Shown here piece by piece: positions 48,359-57,812 of a DNA stretch of 64,000 nt. The DNA comes from Rhypophila decipiens (Eukaryota; Ascomycota; Sordariomycetes; Sordariales; Naviculisporaceae), in assembly GCA_033297075.1 (NCBI GenBank), contig MU858076.1, positions 187,720 to 251,719 of the forward strand. The letters run 5' to 3'. The translations under genes were made by a program, and so were the position numbers. Numbering within the stretch: the first letter of the stretch is position 1; each line of letters begins with the position of its first letter. The notes below the pieces were generated by a model. It ran no database searches. It was not told where the DNA came from and saw only the letters and a list, made by a program, of their open reading frames with translations.

Positions 48359-49250
48359 CTATACAGAATCTGCACTCTCGACTCCCATGATGGAAATTCC
48401 ATCTCCATCCTCATGACGACCTGCTTCTCTCCCGGCCTCATCTGCGAGTCGCTGATATCCAGGAGCATCACTCTCCTCTCCACTCCTAGCCCCCAGAGGC
48501 AACTTTATGCGTCCCATCATCAAGTCCTTTCTGATTTCCCAGGTAGCTAGTACAGCCAGCAAGGCCGAGGCGATCCTATCTCTCATCAGCCAGGCCCACG
48601 GACATACCAACAATTATGTGTTCACAATGACATTAAAAATTGAGAACGACTCACCAGTTAATCAACCCCGTGGTGACCGCGCTCTGGGTAACGATACACA
48701 TATTCGTCTCGACGGGGTAATAATTTCCGAAGCGAGTCACACCAACCTCCTCACAGTAGGGCCAAGTGGCTCGGACATCCTTGATGGACGTGAACCAGCC
48801 CAGTCCAATGGTGAAGAGAAACAATGTCGTCCAGGTACAGCAAAACTCGGTGGCTGAGTCAATCCTCTTTCCCTGGGATAGCTTGATCAGAGACAAGGAT
48901 GTGTAGTAGATCCATTCTAGGGATTGAAGGACGCACTGTATTCAAGCCGAAGTCGAACATGTTAGCCACCTGCCTTTTGACTTGTGCGCAGCGGGATAAT
49001 GGGGGCCGAGCTAATTGTAGCGAGAAAGACATACGCAAGTGACAAAGACAACTTCTCCCAAAGGAACAGTCGCGAATCCCTCACGGCTAGTCCCAGAGCA
49101 TGCCCAGTATGCGCAGTAGTGGTGGTTGTGCATCCAGATCAGGTAGCACCCCCCGAAACATGTGATGCTCAAGGTCGTCAGCTGGACAAGCCGAAGGAGG
49201 TAGACTATCCCGGCGAGGGCTATCTCCTTGGTGATTCTGGTGCTGTTCAT
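48359..49250 (-). CDS. Four-helix membrane protein (MARVEL-like layout), unknown function
   Basis: Three exons on the minus strand (49250-49035, 48935-48655, 48575-48359) give 237 residues, with every phase fitting. There are four hydrophobic helices. The first is at about 10-40 (IALAGIVYLLRLVQLTTLSI). The second is formed across intron 1 (VVFVTCCVLQSLEWIYY). The third is FCCTWTTLFLFTIGLGWF, and the fourth is formed across intron 2 (TTGLINWIASALLAVLATW). A cytosolic tail of about 55 polar residues follows. Two helices appear only after splicing, which supports the exon model. The layout with short loops resembles fungal MARVEL-type or small tetra-spanning proteins of the plasma membrane, but no signature was recognised. 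Function unknown. Confidence 0.72.
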
Positions 49251-50232
49251 GATCCAAGTATGTCGCTTGCTGAAGTTGAGAGCTGTTCTGATGAAGACCC
49301 TGATGTAAGGTTCTTCCTTCAGGACTCAGTGTTAGGCGGGGAAATGAAGGGACGGTGTAGAAAATAAAGCGAAGGGGATCATCTTTAACCAGCAATAAGA
49401 TGTGGTGTAACCAGTTGTTTCGGACCATGACCACGGGAGATTTCAGCCGCTTTTTGCTAAGCCCCCTTTCGGAAATATTCAGGTATGTTCCACGACAACC
49501 ATGCCAGCGGACGGAGGGCGCCGTTCAGCCCTCCAGGAGTGGGACCCGATGTGTGAGCCAATTAGGACTGTGAAATATGAGAATATTCCCATAGAGTTAC
49601 TACCTCTCAATGAGTACATTAGCTGCATAAACTCTATCTCTTGCATCTCAAACAGTTCAATAATGGACAGATGGGAAAGATGCTTCTGCCAGAACGGTGA
49701 TCTGGGTATATCGGAGATAGTCGTGAAGGTGTACGGCAGACAGCTTCGGTGCACGCCGATGATTCGCGGGCCAGCGTCCAAAGTCTATGACGATATCACA
49801 TTACCAGGAAGGGAGCGAGATAATAAACGAAAAAGAGAAGACTATAGGTTCCTTTTCAACCCTATTCCCGAGGACGGCATCATGGTGACCCTTAGTCAGC
49901 ATCGCTGATTCGGCGTTTGGGATAAGCGATGCCAAGCCTTATTCGGCGTTCTTCCAAGGGTTCGGCGTTTTGTACTCGTACTGTATTGTACCGCCAGAAC
50001 CGCCAGTACCTTCCATATGTCTCCGTACAGTGTGAGCCCACCCAAGGCAACCAACCGCTGTCGACAGCATGATCCCTAACACCGAAGGAGCCTTCAACGA
50101 CCCTCCACCCGCCACTGACTGTCCAAAGACCTTGACCCCTTGACACGCTGACCACAATCCGGAAAACGACAACAGAAGTGGTGCAACTTCTCCATCAAAC
50201 ACCACCTCCTGCAAGACAGCTCCAAACTCACA
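49251..50232. other. Intergenic between divergent genes; CGG repeats near the regulator
   Basis: This is 1 kb between the four-helix protein (minus) and the Zn2Cys6 gene (plus). A 135-codon frame at 49,501-49,908 has no recognisable feature. The 9-mer TTCGGCGTT is present three times close to the regulator (see separate entry). Confidence 0.5.
49909..49969 (+). promoter_or_regulatory. Three direct TTCGGCGTT repeats upstream of the Zn2Cys6 gene
   Basis: Identical 9-mers lie at 49909-49917, 49942-49950 and 49961-49969, 264-324 bp before the regulator start. CGG is the half-site most Zn2Cys6 proteins bind, so these could be auto-regulatory sites. This is inference only. Confidence 0.4.
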
Positions 50233-51606
50233 ATGCCCCGGCAACCGAACCCCAAGAACCGATTGGCATGCGATCGCTGCCACAGCCATAAACTGCGCTG
50301 TCCACGGCAGGAGGGCCAGGGCGCGTGCCAGCGCTGTCTCCGCGCCAATGCCACCTGCGTCTTTAGCCCGCGCCAGAAAAGAGCATCACCTTCCGCTACA
50401 TGTAACAAGGGGGAACAAGACCAATCCCAGCCTGCATTTCGAGACCCCTCAGACCAGCCGCATGATATTGACTTGGACCTTCTCGACCCGGATGTTCTCT
50501 TCAGTTCTTGCCAACTTGATGTTGCGATGCCTACTTCGCATGATTTCCATAACATTCATGAGCTCCAGGACCCAGACAGCTTCATGGATACAAACCCACT
50601 CAACCTGCCAACCGACTGGTCTAGCTTTCTCGGCGTTGCAACGCCTGCCATGTCGCCATGGGATTATCCAACAGATCCTAGACGCTCGCCATCCGTGCAG
50701 TTTCCTGTTGACATCACACAGCCAGAGCCCAGCAATACCGACTCCTCCTCGAGCTCGGCAGACACTCCGTCGAGCTCATCAACGGCAGATAGCATAGACG
50801 GTAACGAGACATGCAGACCTAGCATCCCCAAGGCCCTGAGCCTCCAGAGTCACATCCGCCGGCTTGCGGACCTCGCTGTCAAGCTTTATGAACAGTTCAG
50901 GGTCCTGCCTCCTGTCTGCGACGACGGGCCCGACATGACAGTCATGGCGAGCTTGGAGAGCGGCGAGATGGCAAGTCATCTGATAGCTATCGACGAGATC
51001 TTCAAGTCGACACAGACCCTCATCGACATCATGATCGAGTTTTACCCCCCAGACGGAAAGCCATGCCGGGTCAGACCCGACCAGGGCACTCTTTTGCTGC
51101 TCCTTTCTTGTACGGACCGCGTGCTGGATATATTCGAGCTGCTCTTCGGCCACATGCAGGCGTGTTTGTCCCACAAGTTCATTCCCAGGATGCCCGACGG
51201 GAAACCATGGCGCCTCCCAGAGCTGCGCATTGGGTCCTACACGCCCCCAGCGCCGACCGCCATCGCGATGCACATGCTTACCATTATTCTCATGGCATCA
51301 CACCTGTTTGATCAGCTGCAAGAAATCCTGGGGGTAGGCCGGCACGGCCTGGCTGCTTCTACTCGGGCTGGCGACAACCCAAGCGTCGTTCTGGCAAACC
51401 ACGATCCGCACGAGGTCGACCTGGCTGTGGGGATAAGATCAAAGTTTCCAGACTTTACAGAGGAAGCAAAGTCAGCTGTGACACGTAGGGCAAGATCAGT
51501 GGCTGGCGACATCATCAATGCCCGCAGGCTTCTCCTCAGCTTGCCAGGCATGTACGGTTCTGCATCATTCAACACGTTTACGGAGACAGCAGTGGCTAAG
51601 GACTAA
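50233..51606 (+). CDS. Zn2Cys6 (Gal4-type) transcription factor
   Basis: This is a single exon of 457 residues starting [10 protein letters not shown]. The binuclear zinc cluster uses Cys 13, 16, 23, 32, 35 and 42 ([11 protein letters not shown] then [11 protein letters not shown]), with the basic HSHKLRCPR loop typical of AflR-like specialised-metabolism regulators. An acidic, Ser-rich middle ([13 protein letters not shown] at about 175-187) links to a helical C-terminal half containing [19 protein letters not shown]. The C-terminal half resembles the aflatoxin-regulator type domain in position and length, but I cannot confirm that. It acts in the nucleus. Possible targets are the convergent hydrolase, the SDR or the terpene synthase nearby, though none is adjacent enough to call a cluster. 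Confidence 0.92.
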   Translation: MPRQPNPKNRLACDRCHSHKLRCPRQEGQGACQRCLRANATCVFSPRQKRASPSATCNKGEQDQSQPAFRDPSDQPHDIDLDLLDPDVLFSSCQLDVAMPTSHDFHNIHELQDPDSFMDTNPLNLPTDWSSFLGVATPAMSPWDYPTDPRRSPSVQFPVDITQPEPSNTDSSSSSADTPSSSSTADSIDGNETCRPSIPKALSLQSHIRRLADLAVKLYEQFRVLPPVCDDGPDMTVMASLESGEMASHLIAIDEIFKSTQTLIDIMIEFYPPDGKPCRVRPDQGTLLLLLSCTDRVLDIFELLFGHMQACLSHKFIPRMPDGKPWRLPELRIGSYTPPAPTAIAMHMLTIILMASHLFDQLQEILGVGRHGLAASTRAGDNPSVVLANHDPHEVDLAVGIRSKFPDFTEEAKSAVTRRARSVAGDIINARRLLLSLPGMYGSASFNTFTETAVAKD

Positions 51607-51815
51607 ATCCCCCGGCTTGATTGAGTTGGCTAGCTTATACTATGAGCCCACCTTCCAGCAACCGGAAAGTGTCACTCCTGACAGCCCCCCAAAAAAAGGC
51701 TTCTTCTCAGCATCTGCAGCCAGCGCGGGGTCGAGGATTATGGCGGACCGACCTCGTCTATACGGTCACGTTGGAATCCTCCCCTCCTAGGTCCACAGAA
51801 GTACCTCTCTATGAC

Positions 51816-52799
51816 TCAGTCGGTGCATTTGTAAACAAACTCGATGATCTCTAGGTTGAATCGATTAGGATTCTCATAGAACAACCAATGCCCAGCACCT
51901 TCGAAGACCGAGACATCCACCTCCGCATCTTCTTCGTCGCGGGCGGAAGCCTGGATCCGTGTGACGGTCTCCCACATTCCGTCCAGAGGGAAGCAACCAC
52001 TTAGGGCTCCAGCCATGACCAGAACTGGAACATCAATCCTCTCAATAGCCTCGCGGTGGTCGTATCTTGTGTGGTCGGCCATCAGTCGCGCCAGCCACCT
52101 ACCGTCGCACTGTTGGGCGATTCGGCAAAAGTGCCAAAAGTCTTCATCTTCATCCTTTGCCGGGATCTCTTTGAGTGGACTGTTTTGACGATAACCAAGA
52201 CACTCGTTGACCAGCGCCAGACAGGTATTCACCCGGTCCTGTGAGATCCAGGCTCTTTGGGCGGCTTGCAAGGTCGCCTCGTTGAAGCAACCCTTGTGAT
52301 GATGAGTGGCATCCCAATTGTCTGGATGATTTTGTCCAAAGAAGACGGCGTCTTGAAGGGGAGCCTGGTCAACAAACACAAGTCCAGCAAAGTCTGCGCA
52401 AGTGAAAAGCTCGACGTAAGTCCACAGGATGGCCGCGCCAATGGAGCAGCCGACTGCCACGATCTGAAGCTCTTCCCCTGGGGTGTTCTTGTGTGCATTG
52501 AAGACGTTGCGGAGATGGGTGATGAGGTTCTTCAGGTCCATGGCGAGGCGGGCAACGTGGTAACCCCCCTGGGACGTCCCGGAGTCGCCGTGTCCGCGCA
52601 TATCGGGGGCAATCACCCAGAGGTTTTGGTCATCAGAAAGCTGGTCAAAGTTTCGACAAAAGTACTCCGATGACCCTGCAAAGCCGTGGAGTAGGATGAT
52701 GGCCTTGTTTTGGTAAGGCCCATGACCGTTGAACGGAATTGATGTCTTGATGGCCAAGCAACAGCCATCATTGGCATCGATGTATTCTTGGTGGTCCAT
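51816..52799 (-). CDS. Alpha/beta hydrolase
   Basis: This is a single exon of 327 residues. The oxyanion motif HGF is at 38-40 (IILLHGFAGSSEYF) and the nucleophile elbow is VGCSIGA, with Ser at 119. PDMRGHGDSG follows strand 4, and the C-terminal catalytic His is in GAGHWLFYENPNRF. This is the classic order of an epoxide-hydrolase/haloperoxidase-like fold in the cytosol. The elbow is G-C-S-I-G, which is allowed. The substrate is unknown; candidate reactions are ester, lactone or epoxide hydrolysis. The gene converges with the Zn2Cys6 regulator (210 bp between stops), so they do not share a promoter. Its upstream flank borders the inverted-repeat element at 52,957. Confidence 0.9.
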   Translation of the reverse strand: MDHQEYIDANDGCCLAIKTSIPFNGHGPYQNKAIILLHGFAGSSEYFCRNFDQLSDDQNLWVIAPDMRGHGDSGTSQGGYHVARLAMDLKNLITHLRNVFNAHKNTPGEELQIVAVGCSIGAAILWTYVELFTCADFAGLVFVDQAPLQDAVFFGQNHPDNWDATHHHKGCFNEATLQAAQRAWISQDRVNTCLALVNECLGYRQNSPLKEIPAKDEDEDFWHFCRIAQQCDGRWLARLMADHTRYDHREAIERIDVPVLVMAGALSGCFPLDGMWETVTRIQASARDEEDAEVDVSVFEGAGHWLFYENPNRFNLEIIEFVYKCTD

Positions 52800-52956
52800 G
52801 ATGTCGATAATAAGTGGTCCAGAGGGCTGTCGGTATGCTCCGGGTTTGGGTTGCGATGTCGTGGAATGTGCATCGATTTTTGGTGACTGGTTTTGGAGTG
52901 GATAATAAACGAAGATAGACGGTGGGGGCAGGCCTGGGGTAGACGGGATGCATAGC

Positions 52957-53316
52957 CGCTGTCAAACTCAAACGCCTGGTCATTCCTTGGCAACGCGCTA
53001 GTGGGCGCTGACGGCCACCACTTCAACTTTTTTCGACTTTTGGATCAAAAAGTCAGTTTTTCTACGATAAACTTTAACAAACAGCCATCCAACCATCTAA
53101 GCCAGCCAAAACAATGTACTACTATGGCCGAATAGCCCTCAATTCGCTGTATCTTTCCATATAAATACATGACTGCGCATGTTGTGGTCGTTGTGTTGTG
53201 GTGGAAAATGGTCAAATTTGGCCATTCTTGGATGCAAAAAAACGAGCAAAAAGTGGTGGCGCCACCACTTTTTTGGCCCATGCCAAGGAACGACCAGGCG
53301 CCTGAGTGTGACAGCG
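52957..53316. mobile_element. MITE-like element with 36-bp terminal inverted repeats
   Basis: The 36 bases at 52957-52992 are inverted at 53281-53316 with four mismatches. Both ends read CGCTGTCA outward and GCCTGGTC inside. The 360-bp unit has no coding capacity. Near the right end is a perfect 26-bp palindrome (53248-53273, centred on GGCGCC). A related but imperfect block (GGCCACCACTT...) sits in the same place at the left end, so the inverted similarity extends to about 80 bp. Three of the four mismatches are A on the left and G on the right, the direction repeat-induced point mutation would give. No clear target-site duplication was found. It sits 157 bp upstream of the hydrolase start, so it may affect that promoter. 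The superfamily is not known. Confidence 0.65.
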
Positions 53317-54287
53317 ATGGTCCGGGAGCTGTCAGCGTCTGTCCGCTCGGCTCGGGGTTAACGGGGAGTTTTCGGAATCAGCTCTTGGCACCCCGTAGAA
53401 ATAGGATGAACGGCCCAGGTGGGTCTTCCGTCATCCTTCGGTCCTCCATCCGGGGACCGGGGAGCACGTGCTGGCGAAATGACCCTAAGCCTCAAATGTA
53501 TTATACTTCTGGGAATAAAACTGACATTCTCATCTCCAAGCATAAAAGGACACTTGGAATTGGAATTCAGGGCATACAAGTATCTTTCCAGCTGTAAGCC
53601 AGACAGCCACTGAGATTTCTTCTTGTCCACTTGGAGGAGGACGTCGCCAGAAAATTCAAACTCCCTTCTGTCTCAGCCACTCCACAAAACGTTGCCAATA
53701 ACCTTTTCTCTTTTCCACTGCACAGAATCCAAAGTTCTGGTCCCGGTCGATTCTGCTTAGGGTCCAGTTTATTATCTACACCGCTGCAGAGCTAAGTTAT
53801 TGCCGAGAGCGCTAAGCTTACGAGGACCCAGAATATCGGGAGAGACTATTGACGCTTGGCCAGCTGAACATGCAGAACTGGGGTTTGGAGATTGGACAGA
53901 ACGAGCACGTTGCACTCTTGGCATGGTCCAGACCAGGGAGGAGACCAGCTTGCCCTAAAAGTGGTCCCAGAAACATGGGTCACCCAAGAATATAGGAGAC
54001 TCCACCAGTCAATATTTGTTCTCCTTTTTCGTCCATGTGTTGATAGCTTGCGAGCTGAATCATGGCGCGATGGAGCTCGCCGAGATTGCTGACGACGGGC
54101 GAGAACATGTGCCTGCTTGTCTGGTAGAGTTCGACGGGTAGATAGATAAGAAGAACTTGCTCGAGAATGTCGTCAAGTCATGGACGATTCCAATCCAGTT
54201 CTTTCAGTAGTCAGGCGAGGTTTCGTCGTGGTTCTTTCCTTCATTTACTTCTAACTTGGAATTTCCTTTATCCATTCATTCAGAGAT
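53317..54287. other. Intergenic, no gene seen
   Basis: This is about 1 kb between the inverted-repeat element and the GT2 gene. It is CT-rich in the last 120 bp before the ATG, as in many fungal promoters. No gene is supported. Confidence 0.5.
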
Positions 54288-55913
54288 ATGTCCGCCAACA
54301 TGCTTCCGTCCTCGCCATCCTCCTCATCCCTCGACAGCCTGCCCGTGGACACTGGAACCAACCCAGCGAAACTAGAAGCAGCCAACCGCTATGTCCGCTG
54401 GAATCTCCTTTTTCTCCTCGTCATTTTCATCTTTGTTCTATTTCCGATATGGATGCCATTCATTCCTTACGTCAACCAAGCAACCAACTTTGTCATCATA
54501 CTCATAATCGGTCTCTTCCAACTCATCTGGCTGATAGCCACCATCTGCGCCATTCGCCGAACCCTAGCCATCAACAGCCGCAACAAACTCAAGACCACAA
54601 AAGTCCAAGATGTCGAATCGGCTAACGCCACCAACACCCACTCAACCATCCGGCACATAGTAGCCATGACCTTGTACAAAGAACCCATGAGCGTCCTCCA
54701 AACCACCCTAGACTCTCTCGTCCAACAAAAAGACGCCAGCTCCCGCCTCTCCGTCATTATAGGAATGGAATCCCGCACCCCAGACAAGGAATCCAAGCGG
54801 AAAGAAATCATCACCAAATACGAAAACAAATTCCTCCGTCTAACCGTGACCTTCCACCCCTCCAACATCCCAGGCGAAATCCCGGGCAAATGCTCAAACA
54901 TGAACTACGCCTGTCGCCAAGGTCTCCAGATCCTCCGCAAAGATATCGACTACCACTACTCCAAGCACGAGCACATCTTTACAAACTGCGACTGCGACGC
55001 CGTCTTTGATCCAGAGTACATGTCCGAGCTCGAAGCCGAGTACTCCAAACTCCCCGAGGCAGATCGACACTCCTCAATCTGGCAGTCCATCATCATCTAC
55101 AAGCGCGACAGCATGCCCTTCTTCGTCGACATCACCGGCGTGTTACGCACCTTCTTCTTCATGGGCGTGCTGATCCCATGGAACATCAACCCAATGTCTC
55201 ACTACTCTCTCAGCGTCAAGCTCCTAGAAGAAGGCGCTTTTACCCATCCGGCTTATCAAATGGAAGATATCATTGCCCTAATCCGGTACACGATCCTCAC
55301 TCGCCGAGAAATCCGCATCAGACCTTTGAACCTCATCTCGATCAATGGACCGACCTCTGGGGCAGATTACCTGGATGAGATTCGTGAATGGGCGCTTCAA
55401 GTTCGAAGATGGACCATTGGCGCGGGCGAGGTCTTCCACTACTTTATTGTCAAGACTTATCGGATGCCTTCGCTTTACTTGTCTTTAACTTGGGCGAGTA
55501 GGTTCTTTGTTTATTACGGCTTGGTCCTGTGCGCGAGTGCCATTTTCTCGGTCGTTTCGCCGGTTGTTGTGCAGCTGGTTAATATCAGTCTTGCTCCGGT
55601 GCATGAGCGGCTGTTGGTTAGTGATTCACTGTTTTCGACCGTTTGTTTTGTCTTTTTGGGGACGCAGTATGCTTTTCTGTTGGTTGTTACCGTTCTCGTT
55701 CGCTGGTGTTTACCTGTGCCGGGCGAGAACCGGAACAGGGGAATGAGGGGGGTTTTAAGAGGTTTGTGGCACTGGGTGTTGATGTTGCCTACTATTTTGG
55801 CCTACAGCTTTGTCGAGCTGTATTCGTTCTTTGAACTGGCGTTTAGGGGGAAGGATGTTTGCAAGCATAACGCTGCTAGTAAGAACAATCTTGTCTTGAC
55901 AAAAGGGTTGTGA
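54288..55913 (+). CDS. Family 2 membrane glycosyltransferase
   Basis: This is a single exon of 541 residues. Two N-terminal helices (about 38-58 and 66-88) precede the GT-A domain. The domain has LYKEP (129-133), the Asp motif NCDCDAVF with D235 and D237, the catalytic acidic QMEDI at 324-328, and QVRRW at 371-375, which matches the Q-x-x-R-W motif of processive GT2 enzymes. Three to four helices follow to the C-terminus. This plan is shared by chitin, hyaluronan and cellulose synthases and by fungal GT2 proteins needed for surface growth. It should elongate a polysaccharide at the plasma membrane from a nucleotide sugar. It is shorter than chitin synthases and lacks their extra domains. The start at 54288 is backed by a second Met four codons on. 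Product unknown. Confidence 0.9.
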   Translation: MSANMLPSSPSSSSLDSLPVDTGTNPAKLEAANRYVRWNLLFLLVIFIFVLFPIWMPFIPYVNQATNFVIILIIGLFQLIWLIATICAIRRTLAINSRNKLKTTKVQDVESANATNTHSTIRHIVAMTLYKEPMSVLQTTLDSLVQQKDASSRLSVIIGMESRTPDKESKRKEIITKYENKFLRLTVTFHPSNIPGEIPGKCSNMNYACRQGLQILRKDIDYHYSKHEHIFTNCDCDAVFDPEYMSELEAEYSKLPEADRHSSIWQSIIIYKRDSMPFFVDITGVLRTFFFMGVLIPWNINPMSHYSLSVKLLEEGAFTHPAYQMEDIIALIRYTILTRREIRIRPLNLISINGPTSGADYLDEIREWALQVRRWTIGAGEVFHYFIVKTYRMPSLYLSLTWASRFFVYYGLVLCASAIFSVVSPVVVQLVNISLAPVHERLLVSDSLFSTVCFVFLGTQYAFLLVVTVLVRWCLPVPGENRNRGMRGVLRGLWHWVLMLPTILAYSFVELYSFFELAFRGKDVCKHNAASKNNLVLTKGL

Positions 55914-56365
55914 GGTTTGGTATATTCTCTCATTTGGATGTTTGGCCCACTGCCTGAATAGAATAGAATAGAATATATTATAGACATCCCATAGAAAATA
56001 TCATACATGTAACAGGTTCTTTGCCCTTTATAAGCAGAATGAGTCACACTCACTGAGACCGGGAACTCACTACCGCATAGGTGGTGGGCATATGTGACTC
56101 TGCTGGGTGGATCTGACCAACATTGTTTCAGCAAAGGACCAACGGCACGTAATGGAGCCAACCAACCGCAATTCCATATCAAATCTCTCGGTGTATCTAA
56201 ATTAACAAAGCATCACCAAATAGCGGGGGAAATGACACAGTCTGCCTGAGCCAACACCGTTTCGATTGTTGCTTTATTCCCCCGACCACCATGACTCCAG
56301 ATTCTCCATTGTCTGCCTCTCGGATCTTCGTCCAAGTCGGCTAAAGCGTAGAGTCCCACACAGCC
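55914..56365. other. Intergenic, short AATAG repeat
   Basis: This 450-bp spacer has a microsatellite of three AATAG units at about 55,957-55,975, just 3' of the GT2 stop, in an AT-rich stretch that may act in 3' end formation. No gene was found. Confidence 0.5.
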
Positions 56366-57443
56366 ATGTCGGGAGCGGTAATCATCACTGGGGCTTCAGG
56401 GTCTCTGGCGATCCCCGCCATCGATTACCTCCTCACCAAGTACCCCGACTACACTCTGGTCTTGACTGTCCGTAACCCCTCGGACACTGACCCAAACACG
56501 GAGAGACTACGAGCAGTCATCACCAAACACCCCAAGGCCAAAGCTTCGGTTCGCACACTTGACCTCTCCGATTTGGACGCCGTACACAAGTTCGCCGACG
56601 CCATCATCGCCGAGGTCTCCGAAGGGAAACTGCCTCAGATTTGCGCCTTCATTGCCAATGCTTTTTACTGGAACTTGAAGACACAAGCCGACCTCGCTTC
56701 GGCCGGTCTAGAGAGGTCGCTGGCCGTCAATCATGTCGCCCACTTTGCGCTCGCTCTGCGTCTTCTAGGCAGTTTCAAACCCGATGGTCGGATCGTCTTC
56801 CTGGGGACCGAGGTTCACATACCAGGCAAGGGCGGCCCCTTGGAGAAGATAGCACCATCACTTCCTGACAATCTTGACGACTTGAACAACCTTGATGGCC
56901 CCAAGGATACAGACAAGACGGGGAAGGGGTTCTGGAGGTATGCGACGTCCAAGCTGGCCATTATCATGGCTGGGTATGCTTTGAATGAGCGGCTGCAAAA
57001 GGTGCGTATTTGCACTCTTGTCTGCACTTTTAATGTCTTTGTGTGTTTATCTGAGCTAAATATGGCCTGTCATACAGGACCCGGCCTTGTCCCAAATCAC
57101 CTCGGTTACTATCGACCCAGGTAACTTGACAGACTCGCGCGCCCTCCGGACGAACACGCCTGCCGCCCTCGGGCTCATGTCTCGCTTTTTTGTGCAACCT
57201 CTGTCGCCGCTCCTCAGACTCGTCAACTCGCACAACCGCACCACAGCTGTTGCTGCTGAGGGTCTCATTGAGCTGGCGGTAGGGAATACGCACCCCGGAG
57301 AGCGCGGATACTACAACCTGCTAGATGAGGTCAAGAGCTCCGAGGAGAGCTATGACAAGAGCAAGCAAGAGAAGCTTTGGCCCAAGAGTCTGGGATGGGC
57401 TGGCATCACGGCGGGGAATACGGCATTGAAGACTGCCTTTTGA
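56366..57443 (+). CDS. Short-chain dehydrogenase/reductase
   Basis: Exons 56366-57001 and 57078-57443 join in phase 0 for 333 residues. The cofactor loop TGASGSLA (8-15) matches TGxxxGxG loosely. DLSDLDAV (66-73) matches the adenine-ring acid, and AVNHVAHFAL places the structural Asn. The active site YATSK has Tyr192 and Lys196. In place of the usual catalytic Ser the strand reads VFLGTEVH, so Thr148 may serve instead. The size and the C-terminal extension (KSLGWAGITAGNTALK) suit fungal retinol-dehydrogenase/protochlorophyllide-reductase-like SDRs. It is NAD(P)H-dependent and soluble. The substrate is unknown. A role in tailoring a nearby metabolite is possible but not shown. Confidence 0.9.
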
Positions 57444-57812
57444 TCGGGTTTCGGGATGGGATTCACAACCCATAATGGCCCTGTATGTGCGAGAATTAAT
57501 GAGCGTTTGAGATATTTGCAATAAATTTCTTTCACAATTCGTATACATGCTGCAGTCCTTTGAATGCGTGTGAGGTTTTTAGTCTCTAAGATGATCGTTA
57601 ACGTTATGTCTATGTGAATGTTGTATTTATGAGTACTTATTCTACATCTCTGGATTGTGGTTGATCTGGAAGTTGGACTTTTCTGTGGTAAAAGCGTGTT
57701 TTTGGAGATCAATTGCTAGTCCTTGGTTGGTTGGCGTGGGTAAGTTCTGTTGTGTTATGTACGTATGAAAAACAGGGACCAAGGGTAATAATCAGTGTAT
57801 GATGACTGTACT
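57444..57812. other. Convergent 3' flank, no gene seen
   Basis: This 370-bp AT-rich spacer lies between the stop codons of the SDR and the secreted protein. Nothing was recognised. Confidence 0.5.

Noticed and set aside
49501..49908. 135-codon plus-strand frame before the Zn2Cys6 gene
   Set aside because: No recognisable features and no intron or secretion signs. It cannot be excluded as an orphan gene but is not supported.
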